The position numbers were made by a program, and so were the translations under genes. Shown here one piece after another: positions 17,295 to 26,816 of a stretch of 64,000 nt of DNA. This stretch comes from Crocinitomicaceae bacterium (GTDB taxonomy: Bacteria > Bacteroidota > Bacteroidia > Flavobacteriales_D > Crocinitomicaceae). The notes beneath the pieces are model-generated. The model did not search any database and was not told the origin of the DNA. It saw nothing but the letters and a program-made list of their open reading frames with translations. Location of the stretch: contig JAHEMJ010000012.1 in assembly GCA_024643725.1 (NCBI GenBank), forward strand, positions 124,001 to 188,000, read 5' to 3'. Every line of letters begins with the position of its first letter. Position 1 is the first letter of the stretch.

Positions 17295-19663
17295 TTTTTG
17301 ACTAACTCAAAGAAACTTTGATAAATTTTATCGAGTTCATACACTTTTAACACGTAAAAATAAGTGCCCTCCGTGTATTCGTGTCCGTCCCAAGTATTGT
17401 CGTAATTTTTCGCGCTGTACAACAATTGTCCCCATCGATTGAAGATGAATAGTTCATTATCTGGATAAAAAGATAAGTACTCGAAGGATAAACGGTCATT
17501 TATTCCATCTTCATTTGTCGTGATCACATTGATGTTCGTGATTTCCGCTGGCACAACCGTTATATTCGTACACAAACTATCGATGCATCCATGATTGTTC
17601 TGAATCGTTAAACACAGGGGATATTGCCCAGGTACGGCATAAGATCCCGTAAAAGAGGTGCTCTGTGAAAAACTACTGTCTAACAAGACCCAGTTCCAGT
17701 TGACAATGGATCCTGCTGGAGATAGGGAAGCATCTTGAACAGTGAACGTGTTTGTAACCACTACCGGATTCGGAACAATGTTGACATGAGCACTTGGATT
17801 CGGATAAATCGAGATGTTGATTTGTTGGGTGTCTGAAACACAACCGTTGATTTCTGCATAGGCTGCATAGTGCAAGTGTAGAGCAGAATCGGTTAGATTG
17901 GAAATGGTCTGCTGAATAGTTCCATCGCCACTGGCATCTCCAAAATAGTGACTAATTCCACCCGTTAAACAAGAAGCATTTTGAACGTTGATGGACTCAC
18001 CTTGACACAAGATTGAATCGTACACTAACGCTGGTTCAGTCGCCGGAATAATGGGTTTCGATGCCGGTGTAATGTTTAAGATTTGATTTCCGCAAGCATC
18101 GATGATCACCGGCGGAGGAATCACGAGACTCGTAAATAAGCTGTCGCAATAAACGGGACAATTCGGATTTGTTAGTGTGAAAACATGATTCGTAGATCCA
18201 TTTGCACACCCGATGTTTTGTCCAACAGTGATTACTTCTGTCGACCATGGATGTGAAAAGGTGTAAGGTGCAACACCATAACGTGCATAAGCTGTTGCAT
18301 TAAAGGTGCAGGTATTTGAACAGATGGCGGTTTGACTCGTATACCACTCGTTTCCATAGGTTTCTGGTGTCTTACCATAGACAATGACCTCAAACGGATA
18401 AAGTGAAGCGAAGGGGTCATAGCGAATGTAGGTTATGTTGCAACCAGAACCTAGTGCATTTCTTCCAATGTGCATTCGTACCCAGAAACTGACATCCGAG
18501 CAAGATTCCGCAATACAACAACTGAGTGGATTCATCAAATTAAAACTGTCCAAATATGCGGTCCCTGGCAAAGTTGCAGTGGCTCCGGTAACCGTGAAAA
18601 TTTGTGAACTTCCGCACGAAGAACTGTAATACATAGCGCCTTGACTCATCACTGCAGGCGTAAAAGGATCCGCATAAAAACTGCCAGATACATAAACGCC
18701 CGTTGCGGTGATTCCAGCGGGAATAGTCACTTGGATACTGTCTTTATTGTAGTTTGGCATAAAGCAGGATGGCATGTATCCACCGTTCCATGTGCTTAGT
18801 GGACCAGCAACCACAGGATCGATGTAAACAGGATATAAACGTTCTTGGTCAAGTAACCAGGATTCGTCCACATGCATCGCAATGTACAATCCATCTGAAT
18901 TTTCTTGAATGGAATAATGTCCTGAATGTGTTTTTTTCGCTGAATCGAAACATAGGATGGGTTCAAATTGCGCGACGATCGTTCCTTTTTGGTCTTTAAT
19001 GAATAAGCGTACACATTGATTTGAGGTTTCATTTACCTGTTTTTCGATGTGACATCCAACCGGTAGTTCGATTTTTTCTTTGAATAGTAAGGATTGGCCA
19101 TTCGAAGAAAGGGGAGCATTCAATCGATAGGTGAATTTTACAGCGTTTTCGAGAAAAACAACTTGTTTATCGACTTGTGGTAATATGTTTTCAAAGAAGG
19201 CGATATTCTCTGAAAAACTAAATTCATGTCCAGTAGCATGGGTATTTAGGAACGTTTCCATGCCAATACGTAGCTCAGATTTTTCTCCAGTGGACAAAGA
19301 AAAACTTCCATTAGCGTAGAGATGTGTTGGAAATGCTTGTTGTTCTGCCGCCCATCCATCGTTTGATTTTTTCAATCCAAAATCAATGGGGACAAGCTGG
19401 TTTTCACGATTCAAATAGTTTATAGGCTTCAAACTGTATCGCGCTCGAACATCCCCTTTTTCATTGCGAAAAACGGACGCATATTCGGTTCTTTTTTCCG
19501 TAACCTCTATCCAATTTCCTTGATAAGAAATCCGCTCGCCTTCTTCATTAGGTTTGTTTGTTTCGACGGGTGTTTGAAGGGTCCAAACCTTGGATTTGTT
19601 TACTTGTGCTTGATTGCCTTGTGCAAAGGACAAAAAGCACAACAAAAAGTAATAGTGTTTCAT
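17291..19663 (-). CDS. Secreted protein with PKD-like domain and T9SS type B sorting domain
   Basis: This 790-residue extracellular protein starts with a signal peptide (ending QGNQAQ). The first 300 residues are beta-rich and of unknown function. The middle is rich in Ser/Thr/Cys. A PKD-like domain lies near residues 614-700 and a gliding-motility-associated C-terminal domain near 708-790 (NEDGINDRL ... NRWGQLLY ... WDGH ... GTYFYVLKV). That C-terminal domain is the type B signal for the type IX secretion system, so the protein is probably exported and held on the surface or released. It stands alone, convergent with the TonB_C protein. Confidence 0.82.
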   Translation of the reverse strand: MKHYYFLLCFLSFAQGNQAQVNKSKVWTLQTPVETNKPNEEGERISYQGNWIEVTEKRTEYASVFRNEKGDVRARYSLKPINYLNRENQLVPIDFGLKKSNDGWAAEQQAFPTHLYANGSFSLSTGEKSELRIGMETFLNTHATGHEFSFSENIAFFENILPQVDKQVVFLENAVKFTYRLNAPLSSNGQSLLFKEKIELPVGCHIEKQVNETSNQCVRLFIKDQKGTIVAQFEPILCFDSAKKTHSGHYSIQENSDGLYIAMHVDESWLLDQERLYPVYIDPVVAGPLSTWNGGYMPSCFMPNYNKDSIQVTIPAGITATGVYVSGSFYADPFTPAVMSQGAMYYSSSCGSSQIFTVTGATATLPGTAYLDSFNLMNPLSCCIAESCSDVSFWVRMHIGRNALGSGCNITYIRYDPFASLYPFEVIVYGKTPETYGNEWYTSQTAICSNTCTFNATAYARYGVAPYTFSHPWSTEVITVGQNIGCANGSTNHVFTLTNPNCPVYCDSLFTSLVIPPPVIIDACGNQILNITPASKPIIPATEPALVYDSILCQGESINVQNASCLTGGISHYFGDASGDGTIQQTISNLTDSALHLHYAAYAEINGCVSDTQQINISIYPNPSAHVNIVPNPVVVTNTFTVQDASLSPAGSIVNWNWVLLDSSFSQSTSFTGSYAVPGQYPLCLTIQNNHGCIDSLCTNITVVPAEITNINVITTNEDGINDRLSFEYLSFYPDNELFIFNRWGQLLYSAKNYDNTWDGHEYTEGTYFYVLKVYELDKIYQSFFELVKN

Positions 19664-19726
19664 AGTAGGTGTTTCACTACCAAGATAACATTTATTTTTT
19701 ACAAGTGCAATTTAAAAGCTTAAAAA

Positions 19727-20686
19727 TCAAGCATTAAACGCCAGGTCGAAAAGATCATTTCCAGCTAAAAAAGCTTTGTAGTCCATGCGTTTTTTTCCCT
19801 CAGCCTGAATTTCTTTGATGCACACAAATCCTTTTCCACTCGGGAAAACTATACCATTTGGTTGAGAAAACGGTCCGTCGTTTCGGATCGCTATCACATC
19901 TGTTATGACGTCAGATCCGAATAGTTTAAAGGTGATCCACGTTGCTTTCTTTTTAGACCAAAGTTTGCACCATGCTGCTGGATAGGGAGAAAGTCCACGA
20001 ATGCGATTGTGATTCAGCTGTGCCTCTTCTTTCCAATCAATTTCGCAATCGGCCTTGAAGATTTTTGGCGCATGGGGTAAGTTTTGATCGTTGGGATCTT
20101 GAAGAATTGTCGGGACATTCCCTTGCGCAATTTGATCGACGGTTTCAACCGTTAACTGCGCACCGATGTCCTTTAATTCATCGTGTAATTCTCCGGCGGA
20201 CATTTGCATTCCAATGGGAGTTTTACGTTGCGCAATGATCGCTCCTGTATCAATTTGCTCGTTGATGAAAAAGGTGCTCACACCCGTTTCCTTTTCACCG
20301 TTCATAATGGCCCAATTGATGGGTGCTGCGCCTCGGTAATTCGGCAATAAACTTGCGTGTAAATTAATGGTTCCCATCTCGGGCATTTTCCAAACCAAAT
20401 CAGGAAGCATTCGAAAGGCAACAACCACGAATAAATCAGCTTGAAAAGCAGCTAAATCGCTCAAAAAGTGCTCATCCCTTAGTTTGTCTGGTTGTAAAAC
20501 AGGGAGGTCATGGTGCAATGCATATTGCTTCACCGCACTTTGTTGCACTTGTTGTCCTCTACCTGCAGGTTTATCCGCAACAGTGACCAATCCAACCACT
20601 TCGTGTTTGGATTTCATGAGTGCATCCAAAATGCCAACCGCGAATTCCGGTGTGCCCATAAAAACAATGCGCAATTTCTCTTTCAT
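19727..20686 (-). CDS. fmt: Methionyl-tRNA formyltransferase
   Basis: Fmt transfers a formyl group from 10-formyltetrahydrofolate to Met-tRNA(fMet), making the initiator. The 319-residue protein has the N-terminal formyltransferase fold starting RIVFMGTPEFAV. The family's active-site region is NLHASLLPNYRGAAP (near residue 105-119), with the catalytic Asp in NEQIDTGAII. The C-terminal OB-fold tRNA-binding domain begins near residue 210. The ATG at 20686 shares its A with the TAA stop of the MATE gene (TAATG), so translation is coupled. A longer ATG start at 20707 would overlap the MATE gene. Confidence 0.95.
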   Translation of the reverse strand: MKEKLRIVFMGTPEFAVGILDALMKSKHEVVGLVTVADKPAGRGQQVQQSAVKQYALHHDLPVLQPDKLRDEHFLSDLAAFQADLFVVVAFRMLPDLVWKMPEMGTINLHASLLPNYRGAAPINWAIMNGEKETGVSTFFINEQIDTGAIIAQRKTPIGMQMSAGELHDELKDIGAQLTVETVDQIAQGNVPTILQDPNDQNLPHAPKIFKADCEIDWKEEAQLNHNRIRGLSPYPAAWCKLWSKKKATWITFKLFGSDVITDVIAIRNDGPFSQPNGIVFPSGKGFVCIKEIQAEGKKRMDYKAFLAGNDLFDLAFNA

Positions 20687-22014
20687 TATACTATTTTCTT
20701 TTTCCAATCGTAAAGACGAAGATACGTAATTGAGGCTAATCCAAGGAGGAAGAAATAAATGTATTCAACCGTCCAAATCCAATACACATCCAAATTCCAC
20801 ACTTTAATGAAAAGGTAACAAAACAGCGCATAAACACTCACTGTACCGAATTCAATGAACATGGAATGCAAGGTGTTTCCGGATCCATGTATGGTCTGGA
20901 AATAAACAGAGGCAAATCCAAACATCATGATGGAAATGGAAATTAACCGCAAGATTTCAGCACTTTTATGTACATAGATTTCTGCCGGATTAATAAGCCT
21001 AATCAATGCTTCTGGATAAAAAATGGCACCGTGAAAAGTCACACACAAAAAGAGCAATGTCATGAGCTGAATGCGTTTTTGAATCATTGGTATGGACTCG
21101 AATTTCTTGGCGCCGATGTACTGTGAAATATAGGTTTTTGTCGTTCCAGCAAAGCCCCAAATTGGAACAAATGCCAAGAAATAAATCGCTCGGATATTTT
21201 GTGAAACCGTTAAATCGAATTGTCCCTTTTGTTCTAACCACGTGAAAAAAAGTGTCCAAGTTGCCAAAGCGAAAAATCCCTGTAACATCAATGGACTCCC
21301 AACCTTCAACAATTCCTTCATGGAAGCCAATTCAAATTTGAAGTGCGCAAATAATTGGTATTCCCGACGTTCAGAAGAAAATATGAGGTAAATGACCAAG
21401 AAAAGCATGCCAAGAGCATCTGCCAATGTATTGGCTAATGCAGCGCCTTCAATGCCCAATTCCGGAAATCCATTTTTTCCAAAAATCAAGGAATTTGCTA
21501 AGAAAATATTGCTTGTTGCGGTGATCAATGCGGCGTACAACACAACGATTGATTTCCCTTTCGCCAAAAGAAAGGCTTGAATGGTAATCGTGATCATGGC
21601 GAAGAATAGGGCAAAACTTCGCATGCGGATAAACTGTCCCTGCAAAATGGCAATTTCATGGTTTTTTGAATAACCAAGAATCGCTGAAGGAATAAAGGTG
21701 TACAGCACGAAAAAGAAGAGGAGGGCCAACAAAAAATTGGTCAAAAAGGAGGTGCCAAATACGCGTCCAATGGCGGATATACGTTCTTCACCTATGCGGC
21801 GTGCAATGATGATTTGTGCGCCATCACCCATTCCCAAAAGACACATATAAAGGGTAATGTAAACGAGTCCGCCATTTCCGACAGCGTCGAACGCTTCGGT
21901 TGAATAACGGCTGATAAATGAAGCATCTGTTATCAGGACAATGGACTGAATAAAACCAGAAACCATCATCGGAAGAGCCATTCCAAGAATCGACTTGTAA
22001 CTTAACGAGAGCAT
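20686..22014 (-). CDS. MATE-family efflux transporter
   Basis: This is a 442-residue inner-membrane protein with about twelve hydrophobic helices in two repeated halves. Its start, LPMMVSGFIQSIVLITDASFISRYS, is typical of the MATE family, which exports organic cations or drugs with a Na+ or H+ gradient. The substrate cannot be read from the sequence. It starts one base after the RlmI-like gene and runs into fmt, so it sits in the middle of a three-gene operon. Confidence 0.87.
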   Translation of the reverse strand: MLSLSYKSILGMALPMMVSGFIQSIVLITDASFISRYSTEAFDAVGNGGLVYITLYMCLLGMGDGAQIIIARRIGEERISAIGRVFGTSFLTNFLLALLFFFVLYTFIPSAILGYSKNHEIAILQGQFIRMRSFALFFAMITITIQAFLLAKGKSIVVLYAALITATSNIFLANSLIFGKNGFPELGIEGAALANTLADALGMLFLVIYLIFSSERREYQLFAHFKFELASMKELLKVGSPLMLQGFFALATWTLFFTWLEQKGQFDLTVSQNIRAIYFLAFVPIWGFAGTTKTYISQYIGAKKFESIPMIQKRIQLMTLLFLCVTFHGAIFYPEALIRLINPAEIYVHKSAEILRLISISIMMFGFASVYFQTIHGSGNTLHSMFIEFGTVSVYALFCYLFIKVWNLDVYWIWTVEYIYFFLLGLASITYLRLYDWKKKIV

Positions 22015-22015
22015 C

Positions 22016-23191
22016 TTAGTCTACCTGAATGATCAGACCTTTCAAATATTCTCCTTCGGGATGAAATGCATGAATGGGATGATCTGCTGGTTGATGAATT
22101 TGTTCGAGAATGCGCACACTTCTGCCTGTTTCAATCGCTGCGGCAATGATGGTATTCGTGAATAAGGCTTTGTCGATAACTTGTGAGCAGGAAAAGGTAA
22201 AAATGATTCCACCTGGTTTGATTTGACGAATGGCATGTGCATTCAATCGTTTGTATCCTTGAATCGCTTGGTGTCTTTTTTCACGGTGTTTTGCAAATGC
22301 CGGTGGATCCAATACGATAATGTCGTAATCTTCTTTCAACTCCTTCATGTAATCCATCGCATCTGCCACAATGGAAGCGTGATTCTCATGGAAATCATTC
22401 AATGCAACGTTATCATCTGTTAACGCAATGGCTTTTTTAGAACTATCTAATGAATGAACTAAGCTTGCGCCATGATTGAGTGCTTGCAAAGAAAATCCTC
22501 CTGAATAACAAAACGTGTTGAGTACTTTTTTTCCTTTGGAATATTCTCCGAGAATGCGACGATTCACACGTTGGTCAATGAAAAATCCAGTTTTTTGTCC
22601 AGTAATCCAATCGATGTTGTACTTCACGCCATTCTCCACTGCTACATGCGGCGTTTCACATCCTCCGATTAAATAGCCATCCGTAACATCTGTTCGTTTT
22701 GGCAAGGTATCCGATGACTTCGAATACACTGCGGTCAAGGTGTCTCCAAGCGCATTTTTCAATGCATTGGCGATCAACTCAACGGAAAAATACATGCCTA
22801 TGGAATGACATTGAATCACGGCAACCCCGTTGTAAAAATCAATGACAAGTCCAGGTAATTCATCCCCTTCACCGTGACAAATGCGAAAAATCGAATTGGT
22901 TTCGGATAATAGTCCAATTCCCAATCGGGAATCCACCGCCTGTTTTATTTTTCGGTTAAAAAATTCTTGATTGATTTCCTCAAATTCGAAGCTTAAGATT
23001 CGGACGGAAATTGTCGCGTGTTGAAAATGCCCAATGCCAAGAAATTGGTCCTTGCGGGTACATAAACAAACCAAATCACCATCTTTTAGGGATTCAGTAT
23101 CGGATTCAATGGCACCAGAAAAAACCCATGGATGACGACGCATTAAGGATTGATCTTTGCCTTTACGGATGTGTAAAATAGGGTAGGACAT
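22016..23191 (-). CDS. RlmI-like 23S rRNA (cytosine-C5) methyltransferase
   Basis: This 391-residue class I SAM-dependent methyltransferase has an N-terminal PUA domain (about residues 5-75, with MRRHPWVFSGAI) and a central RlmI-like domain. The Rossmann methyltransferase fold spans about 200-385, with VLNTFCYSGGFSLQA as the SAM-binding loop and IIVLDPPAFAK as the catalytic loop. RlmI methylates C1962 of 23S rRNA in E. coli; the same target is inferred here. I chose the ATG at 23191 because a promoter box ends five bases upstream and the PUA domain starts straight after it. Confidence 0.88.
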   Translation of the reverse strand: MSYPILHIRKGKDQSLMRRHPWVFSGAIESDTESLKDGDLVCLCTRKDQFLGIGHFQHATISVRILSFEFEEINQEFFNRKIKQAVDSRLGIGLLSETNSIFRICHGEGDELPGLVIDFYNGVAVIQCHSIGMYFSVELIANALKNALGDTLTAVYSKSSDTLPKRTDVTDGYLIGGCETPHVAVENGVKYNIDWITGQKTGFFIDQRVNRRILGEYSKGKKVLNTFCYSGGFSLQALNHGASLVHSLDSSKKAIALTDDNVALNDFHENHASIVADAMDYMKELKEDYDIIVLDPPAFAKHREKRHQAIQGYKRLNAHAIRQIKPGGIIFTFSCSQVIDKALFTNTIIAAAIETGRSVRILEQIHQPADHPIHAFHPEGEYLKGLIIQVD

Positions 23192-23196
23192 AGCCA

Positions 23197-23204
23197 CAAA
23201 GTTA
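23197..23204 (-). promoter_or_regulatory. -7 box TAACTTTG for the rlmI-MATE-fmt operon
   Basis: This exact TAnnTTTG match on the minus strand lies five bases before the ATG at 23191, so the mRNA has almost no leader. Confidence 0.6.
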
Positions 23205-23290
23205 CACAATCCCTTGTCACGGATAGCCAACCAAAGTGGTCTAGGCAAGATAAAATAACCGATTTAGTAGTCTAAGTCCTAATTTCGAAT

Positions 23291-23298
23291 TACTTTTG
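23291..23298 (+). promoter_or_regulatory. -7 box TACTTTTG
   Basis: This exact TAnnTTTG match lies 19 bases before the ATG of the small gene at 23318. Confidence 0.55.
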
Positions 23299-23317
23299 AT
23301 GTAAATAAAGTTGAAAT

Positions 23318-23578
23318 ATGTCAAATAAAAGAATCCTTAAAAGAAACATCAACGAGATGGTTTTTGATGTGGTAGAAGAGTGTTTTCACCACCAAATGTT
23401 GGACGAATCTAAAGCGCCAGCAACTGAGAAATTGATCACAGAAGCAGCAAATTTTCAAGATGTGATTCTTGGACGCATGCACAAAGCAAAAGGAAAAGCA
23501 GAATTCCGTGCGATTGTTGCAGACGTTGAAGCGAAAGCATTGACCTTCGTTGATGCCTTAAATGCATTGAATAAATAA
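23318..23578 (+). CDS. Small helical conserved protein of unknown function
   Basis: This 86-residue soluble protein looks all-helical, with no signal peptide or membrane segment. It has charged N-terminal residues (RILKRNINEM) and a helix with a HH pair near residue 24. Similar short proteins occur in Bacteroidota next to unrelated genes, but I know of no function. It has its own promoter box and ends three bases before the SLC13 permease start, so the two are probably co-transcribed. Confidence 0.7.
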   Translation: MSNKRILKRNINEMVFDVVEECFHHQMLDESKAPATEKLITEAANFQDVILGRMHKAKGKAEFRAIVADVEAKALTFVDALNALNK

Positions 23579-23581
23579 CAC

Positions 23582-24958
23582 ATGCTTCAGCTAGATTGGA
23601 AACGCATGCTTGCTGCATTTGGCGTTTTTTCATTTCTACTGATACTCTTTTCTACCGGTGCAACAAATTCTTATTGGAATGCTGTTGCACTTGGTGGACT
23701 GATGATTTTCTTTTGGATATTTGAGGTGATATCCATTTATGTAACAGCCTTATTCCCTTTTATTTTAGCGATCCCTTTGGGATTATTAGACACAAGCGAT
23801 TTAGCCGCCAGTTATGGAAACAATAATGTGTATTTGTTTTTCGGTGGATTCGTTTTAGCGCTTGGATTAGAAAAATGGAAGGTTCATGAGCAAATTGCTC
23901 GACGCATCATCAACGTTGTTGGTGATTCAAAACCAAGAATTTTATTAGGATTTATCCTGAGTACTGGATTCCTCAGTATGTGGATTTCCAATACAGCAAC
24001 TGCACTCATGATGCTTCCGATGGCCATGGCGATTATCCATGCCATGCCAGTAGCTCATCAAAAATCGAAATTCTCTTTGTTGCTGATGTTAAGCATTGCT
24101 TATGCTTCAAGCATTGGTGGAGTGGGCACCTTAGTTGGTTCTCCACCGAATACACAAATGGCAGCCATTCTGCAAAAGAACTTCCTCATAACAGTAAGCT
24201 TTTTTGATTGGATGAAAATTGGAATGCCTTTAGCGATGACCATGTTGCTAGTGATGTACGGTGTGTTTTACCTTGCTTTAGGAAAAGAAAGAAAGGAAAT
24301 TCACGACGTCCGTTTACCGAATGTCTCATGGACAAATGAACAACTCAGGGCATTAGCGATCTTTGGATTAGTAGTCGTTCTATGGTCTTTTAGGGAATTA
24401 ATCACCTATTTCACTGGCTTGAATTATGGCGATGAAAGTGCGGCCATTTTTGGTGCCATTCTGTTGTTTATCGTCCCGGGTAAAGGCGAGAAAAAACCGT
24501 TGCTTGATTGGAAGGACACAGAGAAATTGCCATGGGGAATTTTATTGCTGTTTGGTGGTGGACTTGCCTTAGCTCAGATTTTTGAAAAAAATGGCATCGT
24601 GGCATCCCTTACGGAAGTATTTCAGAACTATCAACATATGTCGGTTCCTGCCATCGTTCTGATTGTCGTGGTCATATCCGTTTTTGCATCTGAAGTGATG
24701 TCGAATCTAGCGCTTGTGACGATTTTTGTCCCGGTCATTGCCGCGTTTGCCAAAGAATCGGGATACGACATTTTCCAATTGTGTTTTACCCTTACCTTAG
24801 GTGCTAGCCTCGCCTTTATGATGCCGGTAGGAACTCCTCCAAATGCCATCGTTTTTTCATCTGGATACGTGAAAATCCATCAGATGGTGAAAATGGGCTT
24901 TATTTTCAACCTTATTGGTATCCTTCTCATATCGCTGTTTGCCATCTTGTTTTTGTAA
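23582..24958 (+). CDS. SLC13/DASS-family sodium-coupled anion permease
   Basis: This 458-residue inner-membrane transporter has about eleven helices. It carries two halves of the DASS signature: SNTATALMMLPMAMAI near residues 135-150 and PVGTPPNAIVFSSG near 418-431. The SNT and TPPN-type motifs of this family bind sodium and the carboxylate of di- or tricarboxylates, or sulfate. The exact substrate is not visible. It starts three bases after the 86-residue gene. Confidence 0.87.
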   Translation: MLQLDWKRMLAAFGVFSFLLILFSTGATNSYWNAVALGGLMIFFWIFEVISIYVTALFPFILAIPLGLLDTSDLAASYGNNNVYLFFGGFVLALGLEKWKVHEQIARRIINVVGDSKPRILLGFILSTGFLSMWISNTATALMMLPMAMAIIHAMPVAHQKSKFSLLLMLSIAYASSIGGVGTLVGSPPNTQMAAILQKNFLITVSFFDWMKIGMPLAMTMLLVMYGVFYLALGKERKEIHDVRLPNVSWTNEQLRALAIFGLVVVLWSFRELITYFTGLNYGDESAAIFGAILLFIVPGKGEKKPLLDWKDTEKLPWGILLLFGGGLALAQIFEKNGIVASLTEVFQNYQHMSVPAIVLIVVVISVFASEVMSNLALVTIFVPVIAAFAKESGYDIFQLCFTLTLGASLAFMMPVGTPPNAIVFSSGYVKIHQMVKMGFIFNLIGILLISLFAILFL

Positions 24959-24973
24959 TTCGAGAATAATACC

Positions 24974-24981
24974 TATTTTCG
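24974..24981 (+). promoter_or_regulatory. Weak -7 box variant TATTTTCG
   Basis: This is one base from TAnnTTTG, 19 bases before the acyl-CoA synthetase ATG. The peroxidase gene at 37750 has a similar TTCG variant. Confidence 0.25.
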
Positions 24982-25000
24982 ATAACCATAAACCAAAACT

Positions 25001-26764
25001 ATGATTACTGTTGATAGACTTTTTGAAGTCCCAGATCATCAATTGAAAAATTACCCAAACTCAACCATGTTTGTAACCAAAACAGCAGGTATTTGGGTGC
25101 CTATTGCTACCAGTGATTTTATTGATCGAACCATGACCGTGGCCAGGGGATTAATTTCCATGGGAGTTCAAGCTGGAGACCGTGTTGCGGTTGCGAGTTC
25201 AAACCGCTTGGAATGGAATATTTTGGATATTGCCGTACAAAAGGTTGGAGCCATTCTAGTTCCCCTTTACCCAACCATTTCAGAAAGTGATTACCGGTAT
25301 ATCCTGAACGATGCAGCCGCAAAAATATGCATTGTATCGAATCAGGAACTAGCCGATAAAATTTCAAATATCCGAGCAGATGTATCAACCTTGGAACATT
25401 TGTTTTCCTTCGATAAATTAGATTCCGTCCCACATTGGTCATACATCGAGGATCAGAAAACCCATACAGAGGAGGATGCCGTTCGAGAGCGAATGAAAAT
25501 GGTAAAACACGAAGATCTCGTAACCATTATTTATACATCAGGAACGACAGGGAATCCAAAAGGAGTGATGTTGTCACATCAAAACTTATTGTCGAATGTG
25601 AGTGCTTGTATCGAGCCGATTCCAGCGAATAATCAGTCCAAGGTGTTGACGTTTCTTCCTATTTGTCACGTGTACGAACGCATGTTGCATTACTTGTACA
25701 TGTATCTTGGATGCTCTATTTATTTTGCAGAATCCATGGATACCATTGGTGAAAATATTAGGGAAGTCCAGCCCGAAGTATTTTCGGCTGTTCCACGATT
25801 AATTGAAAAGGTATTTGATCGTATTATGTCCAAAGGTGAGGAGTTAAGCGGCGTGAAACGATGGATGTTTTATTGGGCGCTTGGTTTGGCCGAGCATTAT
25901 GACAATGTGAATGCGACTCCAATCTATAAATTTAAATTGGCCATTGCCAGAAAGTTGATTTTTTCTAAATGGAAAGAAGCACTTGGTGGACACGTCAGAG
26001 CAATTGCATCTGGAAGCGCGGCACTTCAACCAAGATTAGCACGAATTTTCTTGGCGGCTGACATTCCCATTTTAGAAGGATATGGTCTAACAGAAACGTC
26101 TCCTGTTGTTACCGTGAATAATTTCGTCACGGGCATTCGCATAGGCACCGTCGGAGCTTTGATTGATGGAGTTCAAGTGAAAATTGCAGAAGACGGGGAA
26201 ATCCTTGTGAAAGGCCCGAACGTCATGATGGGGTACTATAATCAACCCGAGGCAACGAATGAGGTCATTGATTCCGATGGTTGGTTCCATACGGGAGATA
26301 TTGGTGAATTCCAAGAAGGTGTATTTTTAAAAATCACCGATCGTAAAAAAGAAATCTTTAAAACGTCCGGAGGAAAATACATCGTGCCGCAAGCCATGGA
26401 AAATCGCTTTAAAGAGTCGCGTTTTATCGAACAAATTATGATCATCGGGGAAGGAGAAAAATTCCCAGCGGCATTCATCGTTCCTAACTTCGCTTTTGCG
26501 AAAGAATGGGCACATCGTCATGGACATCATTTTGAGTCCATGAGCAACGAGGAAATCAATCAACAACAAGTATTTATTGAACGAATCAATCAAGAAATCG
26601 CCGAAATCAATCAGGAGTTTGGAAATTGGGAACAGGTAAAGAAAATTGCGTTGTTACCAAAAGAGTTCACGGTAGATGGAGGAGAGTTAACACCGACTTT
26701 GAAACTGAAGAGAAAGAATATCTTGGAGAAATATCAGGAGGGTTATCAAAAAATATTCAGTTAA
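25001..26764 (+). CDS. Long-chain acyl-CoA synthetase (AMP-forming)
   Basis: This 587-residue AMP-binding enzyme activates fatty acids to acyl-CoA through an acyl-adenylate. The P-loop-like motif TSGTTGNPKG lies near residues 176-185. The adenine-binding motif YGLTETSP is near 360, and GWFHTGDIG with DRKKEIFKTSGGKY forms the hinge near residues 425-450. The C-terminal part is longer than in short-chain enzymes, as expected for the FadD/Faa type. Its transcript ends at the strong hairpin at 26766-26795. Confidence 0.9.
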   Translation: MITVDRLFEVPDHQLKNYPNSTMFVTKTAGIWVPIATSDFIDRTMTVARGLISMGVQAGDRVAVASSNRLEWNILDIAVQKVGAILVPLYPTISESDYRYILNDAAAKICIVSNQELADKISNIRADVSTLEHLFSFDKLDSVPHWSYIEDQKTHTEEDAVRERMKMVKHEDLVTIIYTSGTTGNPKGVMLSHQNLLSNVSACIEPIPANNQSKVLTFLPICHVYERMLHYLYMYLGCSIYFAESMDTIGENIREVQPEVFSAVPRLIEKVFDRIMSKGEELSGVKRWMFYWALGLAEHYDNVNATPIYKFKLAIARKLIFSKWKEALGGHVRAIASGSAALQPRLARIFLAADIPILEGYGLTETSPVVTVNNFVTGIRIGTVGALIDGVQVKIAEDGEILVKGPNVMMGYYNQPEATNEVIDSDGWFHTGDIGEFQEGVFLKITDRKKEIFKTSGGKYIVPQAMENRFKESRFIEQIMIIGEGEKFPAAFIVPNFAFAKEWAHRHGHHFESMSNEEINQQQVFIERINQEIAEINQEFGNWEQVKKIALLPKEFTVDGGELTPTLKLKRKNILEKYQEGYQKIFS

Positions 26765-26765
26765 T

Positions 26766-26795
26766 AAAAAAGCCATCTCGAAAGATGGCTTTTTT
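26766..26795. terminator. Bidirectional rho-independent terminator
   Basis: AGCCATCT (26771-26778) pairs with AGATGGCT (26783-26790) around a CGAA loop, flanked by an A-run and a T-run. It ends the acyl-CoA synthetase transcript and, read on the other strand, the convergent small gene. Confidence 0.85.
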
Positions 26796-26816
26796 ATTTC
26801 TCAAACGAATGATCGT

